Positions 44,890 to 54,113 of a DNA stretch of 64,000 nt are shown here, piece after piece. Source of the stretch: Metellina segmentata (lineage: Eukaryota > Arthropoda > Arachnida > Araneae > Tetragnathidae); assembly GCA_947359465.1 (NCBI GenBank), contig OX375881.1:121717967-121781966 (forward strand), read 5' to 3'. The notes beneath the pieces are model-generated. The model had not been told where the DNA came from. It made no database searches and saw only the letters and a program-made list of their open reading frames with translations. Positions within the stretch are counted from its first letter, which is position 1, and each line of letters starts with the position of its first letter. The position numbers and the translations under genes are program-made.

Positions 44890-47254
44890 ATGCATGGTGT
44901 CAAACTATTTCGGTAATATATGTTCTATTTTTTTCGTTCGTAAACTTTATTTAAAGTTTGTTTCATAAGTTTGTTACAGTCTGTACTCGACATCTACTAA
45001 GCGAATACCTTACATATATGAAAAAGTCTCGGGAGCATAAGCGTGGCTTTGTTCTTTGTTGTACTTATTTAATATTGAAATTAATATAAAGTACATTGAC
45101 ATATATGTACATTTCAAGTTTAAAAAAATTCATTCACAATTTGGCATCTATTTTTGTTTAATTCATAACTCACCATAATTCACAACTTGATACCTATGTT
45201 CACCTAATTCATAATTTACAACTGTATCCCATAGAAAAACATATTCTCAAGGTTGTCACGAATTTAATTTATAATTAAAAACTATAAATTCTATAATCTT
45301 ATTATAAACGTTAAAATTATAACGTAGAATGATATATAAATGCCTCTATGTTCAACTTATGTTTTGACTACGATCAATTCCCTATTTTTTCTGTTTCAAA
45401 AATCAATATCTTGTAAATAATTCACAAATAAATTAATTATTTCGTGGAGAAGATGTGAAAGTCTTGAATGTACCAAATAGTTTAAACTCAAATACTGTCG
45501 AAAACGAACTAGTAATTCAAGTACTAGTCTGACTGAACTACTACGCCAACTGTGAATGACAACTCTGTTGCAATGTTGGAGAAATATTCTAAAAATATAA
45601 TTATGATGACTTATTGATGCGAGCACTTGGATTCCCTTCTTTTTTCTGTCATTCGAAATTTTGTGTATGTATATATTAATACTTTCAATTATACTCCGAT
45701 TTAACTTTTAACCGCTGTTCCTGTCTTCTTTACGTTGGTCTAATTTCACGTCTCCATAGGGTAGTGGACAAAGAACGGACCAATTCACTTCTCAACCGGG
45801 ATTTCGAATGAGGTAGGACATTTAGATTAATATTCCTACCAAACACTTTCGTTGTAAGTGACAAATAACATAAAATATTTCAAGGTTTCCTAAAGGCACA
45901 TAAAGCACAAACAAATATGATTAGATAATAACTTCTATCTCAAATTTCCTCTTGAACGTACACAATTTTGTCTACTTTTAGTTACCTTTTGGGTATATCT
46001 GATGCATGGCATTTAAGCAATTAATATATGTAGGTAATACTATTATTCAAAGTACTTATGCAAGATATTTAAATCAAAAATTCATAAATAATTTTTCAAA
46101 CGGTACAAAATATATATAATTATACGTATGTAGCTTGAGATATATTGCAAATAAAAGTATGAACGCATCAATACACGAAACAACATTTTATTGAAATCTG
46201 ACTTTCCATCATTAATCACTGCAGTTGATCTATTTTTCTAAATTTCTCATGTCAACAATTTCCTAGCTTCAAACTAAATAAAAACTATGATTTATGTTTT
46301 TAGTTGAAACCAAATAATACAAATAAACGAGCATTTTGGGTTCCGTTAAAACCTATTTGTCTGCAACAGCCAATAAATTGTTTACCATTGGTAAATAGAA
46401 TTCATCTAAACTTTATCATAAAATATGATACTTAAAAATAAATGAACTTTTATACATAAAGTAAATTTCTGTTTCGAAAAATACCGATCTAACTTATTAT
46501 TGTGAGAATTTATAGTTTACGTTGCTTCTCTTATTTTACTTTTACAGATTTTCCTAACTAAACAGTGCTTGAAAGAAATAGCGTTAGAAAACACAATACT
46601 TATTTTTTCTTATAAATGTTTGGTTCCTTTTCTTTCGAATGCGTCGAAGTAAAAGAAAAACAGACACTTTTTATCAGAAGATATGTGCGTTAGATAAAAG
46701 TGTTAGACTCAAGATAGGGATAACTCACTCAACTCTCTTATAGCGCTTATCATCATCTATTATAATAAATAACTCACGCGAAAACAAGTCTCGGTAAAAA
46801 GTCCTTTATTTATGTCATTTTCTTGAAGAAAGAAGAGATGGAGATTTTCATTTCAAAACCGAGCAGCCATACATTCAATATTCCAATTCTTTTAGATATT
46901 CCCAAATCTTCTGAAAGCTTTTGCAAGGAGATATTCAGCGTAAGAATGCGCTCCAGGTTTGAAGAAACGTTGAGTAAAGTAAACTGTCTGTGTAAGTTAA
47001 TACCTTTTAAGTTTTGAGAGATCCGACTGGCGTGGAAGCTGGATTTAGACTTGTGAGGAATGTCTTCTTTGAGAATGTGGTAATGATGTTGTCTCGAAAT
47101 ACAATGACAAGTTGGGACGGATCCTGAATTTAGAAAACCGTCTTGTTAAGTGTATTCAGATTTTGATGATTTGCGTATTTTTTGGATAAGGTTGCTTCAG
47201 ATGTGTTAGTACTACAGTTTAACATTTCGACAACTGCACGTTGTATAATTGTTA
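44890..47254. other. Intergenic, no gene seen
   Basis: More than 2 kb of AT-rich DNA; frames at 45396-45626 and 46823-47017 show no family signature. Confidence 0.4.
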
Positions 47255-47442
47255 CTGTACTATGCACTATTCTCGAAACAATGCATTATGCACAGTTTTT
47301 GATACATGTAATACATATTGCACAGTTCTTGAAATAATGCATAATGCGCAGATCTCGAAACAATACATAATTCATTGTTCTCGAAACAATACATAGTTCA
47401 TTGTTCTCGAAACAATGTACAAAACACAGTTTTTAAAGCTCA
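47255..47442. repeat. 30-bp minisatellite, about 6 units
   Basis: Core CTCGAAACAATGCATAATGCACAG-like: hits at about 47270, 47303, 47328, 47356, 47384 and 47407, alternating in the linker (ATTGTTCTCGAAACAATACATA in later units; CACAGTTCTTGAAATAATGC in earlier ones). Confidence 0.75.
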
Positions 47443-47804
47443 AGTTTAGTATTTTAAGTGTGTAAATTGAATACATCCAGAAAAAGTTTCGATGTTAAGG
47501 TATGAAATGTCACTTCGTAAAATAAAAAATTTCAAGTACTTCAGCGTATACTTTAATTACATTGGGATCTTATATTGATGCCAAATATTTTCATATGTTA
47601 AGTGATGTTTTGAATCAAATTCTAAACACATCGTATGCGTATTTTGAACATTGATATAGGTACTAGAAATTCTATATTTCTCTGTGACTAATCCATACAT
47701 ATCATGGTCGGGCAGCATTTTAAATATCCTTTTTTAAACTCTTACACAGATTCGAGATTTCTTACGTGGTTAAGTTTTCGTTTTACTCATTTGTGAACAC
47801 GGTA

Positions 47805-47965
47805 AATGAAATAACCTGCACTTATAAGTTATTCGACGGTAAATTTTATACTATAACTAGTACTTTATAAGGTTATCAGAAGGTTAATGAAATAACTTGT
47901 ACTTATAAGATATAAGGCTATTAATGAAATAAATTGTACTTATAATTTATTTAATTTATCGTGTC
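47805..47965. repeat. Loose tandem repeat, 3 units
   Basis: AATGAAATAACCTGCACTTA, AATGAAATAACTTGTACTTA and AATGAAATAAATTGTACTTA, each followed by TAAG/TAAT and TTAT-rich linker. Confidence 0.65.
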
Positions 47966-48760
47966 CACTAATGAATAAAAACAAAACCTTGAACATATAA
48001 AAATTGCCGAATCTGTGTGAATATTTTAAGACCGAATACTTGTAATAAGTTATACATGTCTAACATGGGAGAGTTTAAACTTATTCAAATGTTAGAGTCA
48101 CATATACCTCCTTTTGTCTACAATCAATCTGTTAATCTGTGTTCTTATAATCTGCTAGATCAAAAGTAGCCCTTTTACCCTAAAGTTCAAGAGCCGAGCT
48201 TAAATGACTTGACTCTTTTTAATCATATACAATCTCCTTCCCAAGTGAGTCATTTCAGTTTCCTAACTACGGCAGAAGTTTCGAGATAAATAGTTAGCTG
48301 AAGATTGATGAGTCGGTACGAAGAGAAGCGAACGGAAACTAGATCCTAAATAACCCACCGAAAACAAAAAATATTTTCGCTGATTGCACCAGACGTTCAT
48401 TACGTATCTGCTTAGTGGAGGGATCAATTTACTAAAAGTTATTGATTCGTGCACTGCCTAATTTGTACGAGAATATGAGTATTAATTTCTCTTTACTTGC
48501 TATTGATGATCAAGTAACGAGTCTCTCCTATTATGATTATAAATGCATATATCAGTGAATGGCTACACATGATTTGAACCCATAAAAACAAAAGGCATGT
48601 CTTGAGAACATATATGTCTATTATTTTCAAACTTCGGAGCAGACCAATTTGTTAAGGTGGGTGAATGGATTTTAGTGGAGTAAGTATCTCGGTGTTGAAA
48701 TTAACGCAATTTATTTTTTAAATCATGCAAATTACGAGAAAACATTTAGTAGGTAATTAG

Positions 48761-49549
48761 TAGGGAAAATTTTTGCAACAAATGCAACTTTTTTTCACGC
48801 GTTCTACGCTGCATGTAAAGCACTATAACCAAAATTCCTCCTTCATGGGGTGAATTGTAAGCGAGTTATAACTGCAACATAAATGCAACTTTCTGCACAA
48901 ATGCAACCACTGCAACTTTTTAAAATTTAGCTTAAAACAAATTAATATGAAATTGCTATTTCATTTTTTGCCCTCTGAACCAACTTTTTGATCACGTGTG
49001 TCTGAACTTGCAAATGCCGAAGTGTGGCGGATCAAACAAGAAGTTCACGGAAAGAAGGTGTTCGTCCTAACAGACGAAAGTGAAATAAATGGCAAGAAGT
49101 ACTTTTCACAGATTGGTTGGCACTTTAGATAGTCCAGAGGAAACTTGCGTAATCGACTGCTGAGTTTCCGAGGTGAGTGTCGATCATTAATGTGTTGTTC
49201 CCCTGGTAGATGACGGTTTAAAATCTCTGAATGTTGAGCGAAAGGATTTTGCGTATCTGCTTTCCGATACAGCACATCATATGACTGCGGCTGGCGCAGT
49301 TTTCAATGTTATAGAAATTACTGGTCAAGGATCGGCCATTCAACGTTTTCTGTATTTCAGTATGTATTATAACACTGTTGTACACGACTAAAATTGTCAA
49401 GATATTTTGAATTTTTTCTTTTTCTACGAATAATTCATTTTAGAATTTAGTGTATCAAAAGAAAATGCAACTTTATTTCCATAAATGCAACTTTAGGGAA
49501 TGATAAATGCAACCTTTCCCATTTTTACTGCACCAAAAAAGTTGCCCTA
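48761..49549 (+). mobile_element. Short hAT-like element with subterminal motifs
   Basis: Left TAGGGAAAATTTTTGCAACA and, in reverse, right TAGGGCAACTTTTTTGGTGC are similar ends. Flanks GTAATTAG (48753-48760) and GCAATAAG (49550-49557) agree at 6 of 8 bases. AAATGCAACTTT-type motifs recur near both ends (about 48778, 48889, 48902, 49469, 49486 and 49506), like the subterminal binding sites of hAT transposons. A transposase remnant lies inside. Confidence 0.6.
49013..49335 (+). pseudogene. hAT-like transposase fragment
   Basis: NAEVWRIKQEVHGKKVFVLT continues DESEINGKKYFSQIGWHF to a stop at about 49128-49130, then in another frame VDDGLKSLNVERKDFAYLLS leads to DTAHHMTAAGAVFNV. The two aspartate-containing blocks (LTDES and LSDTAHHMT) fit the first and second catalytic motifs of hAT transposases. 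The BED finger and C-terminal dimerisation domain are missing. Confidence 0.55.
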
Positions 49550-49847
49550 GCAATAAGACAATGACCACAGCGCAGTCGCGCTCCTGGAGAGAAGAAATAA
49601 AACTATTCTTTCTTACAAAGAAGGAAAGGGTGTTCAGTTCGATGACGAACTAGTGCCAAGTAAGGGTAGAAATACCGGTAATATTCACAACATAATTTTA
49701 ACTGATTTTTGTACGCAGATGCAGCAAAATATGCAGTTAGATTCCCACCACCTCCTAAAAGAACTGTAGAGATATACCGATGAATGATCTCATAAGACAC
49801 AAAGAAACCGTATCAACCATGGGAATGGGGATAGTGTTTGTTCGGTA

Positions 49848-50135
49848 GATAGTTGAATTTGCGTCGCATTGAAACTATCCAAACGGGCTACTGACGACGG
49901 TCCTGGATCTATTTTGAAGGGAACGATCCAAGGACAATTTGTATTATTTTATCGTGATTCTCCGGTTCACGTTCAGATGTCGAAACCAAAATCTGATTTT
50001 TCATCCTACTCTCCAGCGTTTGGCGCAATTTGCCCTTTTCTGGACCTTGTGCCATAAAACCCAAAGCAACTAACCACCCTACTCTCCAAACTCCTACGCC
50101 AGGCCAACGTGAGGACATTTGCACCTCTCCATCGC
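49848..50135 (-). repeat. SINE copy split by a small insertion
   Basis: Tail GTAGATAGTTGAATTTGCGT and CAAACGGGCTACTGACGACG, body continuing after 50078 with CCTACTCTCCAAACTCCTAC and GGCCAACGTGAGGACATTTG. 50015-50077 is foreign to the SINE. Confidence 0.75.
50015..50077 (+). repeat. 63-bp LINE 3' tail inserted in a SINE
   Basis: AGCGTTTGGCGCAATTTGCC, CTTTTCTGGACCTTGTGCC, ATAAAACCCAAAGCAACTAA: the shared LINE tail. It is flanked by CCTACTCTCC on both sides (50005-50014 and 50078-50087), a 10-bp target duplication. Confidence 0.88.
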
Positions 50136-50174
50136 ACTATCATTGCCACAAGAGCCTGCCTCTATTCATAATAT

Positions 50175-50607
50175 TTTAATTTCTTGTACAGGTCTTGGAC
50201 ATTTTAACGACAATTTTTTAAAACTTCATTACTAATTTTATCAGACCTGTTAGATTGACCTCCCCATCCATTAAGTTTTGAATTTTTTCATTCTTGAAGT
50301 ATTTTACCTCATAGATAATAAGATTTTAAAATGAATTCCATTAAATTTTATCAACCAAGATGATAATACCCAATTTAAGCTCTCGTTTTAGATAACAAAA
50401 TAAGGTTGTGCATTTTTATGATTAAAATTTTATCTTTATAATTAAATTTTGTGTATGATCAGTTGTTTTTATGAATTATATTTCGATTTTAAAGTTGATC
50501 TGGTCAGTATTTTCAAATCTTTAAAAAATATTTTCAAGTTTCACAATTTTCTGTTTGGCACATGAGATTATTGCGCCATAAAACCCAAATCAACCAACCA
50601 ACCGTAC
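50175..50607 (+). repeat. LINE 3' UTR copy, paired with 21,318-21,772
   Basis: Aligns over its length with the 21.3-kb copy and ends TTGCGCCATAAAACCCAAAT, CAACCAACCAACC, the most intact CAAC-type tail in the window. Confidence 0.7.
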
Positions 50608-50876
50608 AAGATGGTCTTTGTTGAGATGATGATGAACTTGATAGCGAGTTAAAACATGAAGAATAATATAAGTAATAATTTTCTGCAGGAATTTTCTTTC
50701 TTAGCATACTAGAGAGAATATGAGATATTAGTGTTTAAAAAATTGGCTAATTATCTAATTATATATAAATTAGATAGTCAAATATTAAATTTATCTGATC
50801 CCACTGAAATAGGTTAAAAGACGAATGTCCTATCGTAAAAAAAGGACTTTTCAAATGAAAATTGAAAAAATTCTTT

Positions 50877-51552
50877 TAGTGTATATGTTTTCGCTAAAGT
50901 GCAGTGATCAGTTATTCAACAGATTATTTACGTAATGTGCAGATTAACTAGAGTATAATCCGTTAAAGTACCAAAAATTGTTTCATTTCTGAAATTACTT
51001 AGGTAATTACCTAGGTGCAAATATTACCTAAATAATCTAGACATTACCTACTAGGAACTCGTGAAAGTAAAAATAAGATCTTTGCTGGAACAAATCTGAA
51101 AATTATCTAGATAATCTGCTCATTACCTACTAGACACTCGTTAATATGAAAATAATATCTTTGCTGGAACAACAGCAACGTTTCTGTACGCTTAAATTAA
51201 AATAGTTTTATTTATTTATTTTTCGATACCTAACGAATCAAGTTAATACAATCAAACAGTCAACAAATGATAGAATCAATCATCAATCAATTAAGAAACT
51301 ATAATAGAAAGAATCAAAGGGTTTAAGATATAATTACAATTAAGGAAATGGAGGAAGAGAGGGAAAGGAAATGAGAGAAACAAACTTTTGAACTTTAAAG
51401 ATACGGAACTGTTAATGTGCACATTACGTAGGTTAAATGCGAAAAACTCTTGATTCCGCACGTTAACGGATCAAATCAGTTAATCTGTAGATTATCTATG
51501 TAATATGCACCTTAACGGCTTTCGAGCTTTAGCGGTAACATACACGTACACT
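50877..51552. mobile_element. MITE candidate with long inverted ends
   Basis: The left end (AGTGTATATGTTTTCGCTAA, then AGATTAACT and AATCCGTTAAAG near 50935-50970) and the right end in reverse (GTTACCGCTAAAG, AGATTAACTGATTTGATCCG, TTAACG) match over about 85 bp with gaps. CGCTAAAG lies at 50892-50899 and CTTTAGCG at 51527-51534. No coding content. Target duplication not found. Confidence 0.5.
51033..51176. repeat. Direct duplication inside the MITE, period about 79 bp
   Basis: CATTACCTACTAGGAACTCG and CATTACCTACTAGACACTCG, each followed by an A-rich linker and ATCTTTGCTGGAACAA. A perfect palindrome TAGGTAATTACCTA sits just before, at 51000-51013. Confidence 0.75.
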
Positions 51553-51769
51553 TAACTCCTCAGATAGATTGACAAGCACCTATCTACTCAGCAAACTCTT
51601 TCCTAGGATTCATCAACCAATAGATGTGGTCCTAGTCTTTATATGTTTGGTAAAAGCACCTAACTATGATGTCTCGTGACACTGAGAGCGTCAAAGAAAC
51701 CGACTTATCAATATGTCTGTGCCGTGTGTTTCATCGTAGCAGTTGGCGCTTCTCCTAAATTGATGTATC

Positions 51770-51920
51770 CTAAAAAAAAACTCTGCGTTGGAAACTTTTC
51801 TTATTGATTTTTAATAATTTGACATGTACAATGATTTTATTATCTCATCTAGCGTTTGAAACAGCTTGTGCGTTTCTGGACCTTGCGTCATAAAACCTAA
51901 ATCAACCACCTAACCTAAAT
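51770..51920 (+). repeat. LINE 3'-tail copy
   Basis: GCGTTTGAAACAGCTTGTGC, GTTTCTGGACCTTGCGTCAT, AAAACCTAAATCAACCACCT: the shared tail module. Upstream, GATTCATCAACCAATAGATG at 51609 is the dispersed repeat also at 18,249. Confidence 0.65.
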
Positions 51921-52165
51921 TGGTGTAATGTTTCTTGTGCTTGGAGAGCACCAAGCACATTACCTAGTTTTCACTTAGTGCCGGATCTGTTGACGTGTAT
52001 GATTCGTCTATATCGACAGAGTTGCGTTCAAGAAACCATTCTCTTTGTGTACATAGGATAGTACAACTATTTTTGTACTTAAGATTAGTAAAAAACTTAA
52101 AATTATAACTCTTTGTGTTTCTTTAAAGTCCTCGAAAATAAAGAATACATTTTGATCCTTATATT

Positions 52166-52398
52166 CCCTCCAGGTCGTTTCGAGATATCTCGTCTATCAA
52201 GATCTGACAAAATTTGCTTTTGACGAGATATCTCGTCACTATGATGTTGCCACTTTTTTCATAATGACGAAAGAAATATCTGGTAAGTTTTCGTCAAATG
52301 GTCGTGATCGTAGTTTCTTCTAGTGACGATACATTTCGTCCAACTAGATCAGGTCAGTTTTATTAATAATTCTACTCCACCCAATCAGAAGGGTTAGT
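52166..52398. repeat. Palindromic repeat family copy, inverse orientation
   Basis: CCCTCCAGGTCGTTTCGAGATATCTCGTC opens it (written in two parts: CCCTCCAGGTCG, TTTCGAGATATCTCGTC). Exact GACGAGATATCTCGTC lies at 52222-52237, and TGTTGCCACTTTTTTCATAA in the middle matches the ATGGCAA spacer at 4775. Ends near CCAATCAGAAGGGTT. Confidence 0.75.
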
Positions 52399-53472
52399 GT
52401 AATCTATGTTATATGACATTTTATTTTGTCCGTTGGGGCTATTTTAAGAGATGATATATTCGAAAACCCAACAGGGAATAATTCTTGATCCGTGAACTGA
52501 GCTTTCCATTCCATATTCCAAATTACTCTCCATCCCTTGCCTAAAAGATATCACACAACTCAGAATAATTGCTTTCTTTTAAATTGCACGTAAAAATCAC
52601 AATAGCTAGTAATCTGTTTGTGTTTAATTTTTAGTTTTCCATCTCCCCATTGAACATGAAAGTTTCTCAAATGTTCAGTGACGCTTTCTAATTGCTTGAT
52701 GAGAAACTTTTCGCTCGACTAGCAATCCAGTCATATTGGAAAGAGACAAAAGAAGCCGTAAAGTGTTTTCTCGTGGAGTTTTAATTTTAATTGTAAAATC
52801 GCGGATACGCACCGAAAACTGACGGATTCCGCAACAACCGAATTTAAGTTTATTGAAAGCTCGCTCGGCATTGGTCTGTTGTTTTTGATAGGGCAATGGT
52901 TCACTCGAGCATGAATTTTCTATTCTGAGGCAATAAGTGAGTACTTTTCCGTGATTTATTTGTTTACTTTCGAAGCAGATTTTATTGTTCGTCGTTAGGC
53001 GAATCGAACTTTAGATTACAGGCGATTTCTAACGGTGGGTAGAACAGATCGAAAAAAATGTGAATATACAAAATACAATGCAAAAAAATGAGATTGCAAA
53101 ATCTAAAGTCTATAAGTCAATACAGGCCCTCGGCTCCTAGTATAAATAATAAAGTTAATAGATATACACAAGAGATCAGGTTGGCTGGATTTTACGACGC
53201 AAAGACCATATACGAGCCAAACACAAAACACACAACATTCTGTAATAAACACACACACACATGGGAAGTCTTGACTATAAAAGATATAAAATAGATCTCT
53301 CCTGCAAAAGAGAGCGGGAGGAGTTTAAGAATACATGAAATATCCACTCCCTACTCAAAAAGTGACGGAAAAGTGACATTTGCTGTAAAGCAAAAAGACC
53401 ATCAGTGCAATGAATAAGAAAGCGTATCATTTGTATTTGGTTACGAGATAGGTGACCAGGACAAAGACTGGG
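52399..53472. other. Intergenic, no gene seen
   Basis: Contains a short CA-rich stretch (53250-53262). The minus-strand frame 52675-52896 and the plus-strand frame 53088-53294 are unrecognised. Confidence 0.4.
53468..53472. other. Target-site duplication, left (CTGGG)
   Basis: CTGGG immediately before the 5' LTR matches CTGGG at 59924-59928 immediately after the 3' LTR, a 5-bp duplication as usual for BEL/Pao integrases. Confidence 0.9.
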
Positions 53473-54078
53473 TGTTGATTTAGATTAGCCACAAGAGGAC
53501 GCCACGTGATGAACATTCTTTTTGGTGTAACCTCTATGGTCACTCCTGGGGTCATCGCTCGCGTGTGTAGTGGGGAATTGTATCTCTCACGCAACCATTG
53601 CAATGTAGTATAACATGAATCTGATAGACATTGCTAACTAATGTGGCAAGAAGATTATGCATTTATTTACTATGATAATATGAGTGAGTGCGAACTCTCC
53701 GTGGATTTAATTTTATAACGCGCTCAACTATTACTAGTGTATTTGCAAACATTGTTGCATTTTGATATATTTGTTATGCAGCGCACATGACGATACTGTG
53801 AATGTATTTTTTAATCATGAAAACTGTAACCATTATATCATTACAAAATAGAATTCCGTCTACGCACAAAAAAGTCGCCTGCGCATGTTTGTCTTATACT
53901 TTATACTTTAAACAAAGAATCGCATTACATCGAAACTAGGGTTCTGTCTTTATTTCGTCCACTGATGATAGCTCTTGGGGAACAAGGTGAGTCAACCTTT
54001 AATCTTTGTAGTCACCTAATTCGTATAAATTCAATGCTCTAAATCTCATATCCGTAACTCTGTATACTTAAACTTTCA
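53473..54078 (+). repeat. BEL/Pao element 5' LTR, 606 bp
   Basis: Starts TGTTGATTTAG and ends CTTTCA, the usual TG...CA. Base-by-base reading found no difference from the 3' LTR. It should supply promoter and polyadenylation signals. A TTATACTTTATAC stretch near 53894 may serve as a TATA-like region, and CAAG|GTGAGT at 53983-53992 is a near-perfect splice-donor sequence. In the 3' LTR the first 16 bp are also the end of the coding frame. Confidence 0.95.
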
Positions 54079-54097
54079 TTTGGTCCGTCGAGCCGGA
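54079..54097 (+). promoter_or_regulatory. Primer-binding site, tRNA-Tyr-like
   Basis: TTGGTCCGTCGAGCCGGAG begins right after the LTR. Its TGG start pairs with a tRNA CCA end, and TGGTCCGTCGAGCCGGA is complementary, with one mismatch to the metazoan version I know, to the 3' end of tRNA-Tyr. The tRNA identity is from knowledge of tRNA-Tyr and not from a tRNA gene in this window. Confidence 0.65.
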
Positions 54098-54113
54098 GTT
54101 CCGCCGTGGAATT

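Noticed and set aside
46823..47017. 64-codon plus-strand frame as a host gene
   Set aside because: No splice context, motif or repeat relation to support it.
52675..52896. 73-codon minus-strand frame, considered as a retroelement fragment
   Set aside because: No catalytic or zinc-binding motif could be identified.
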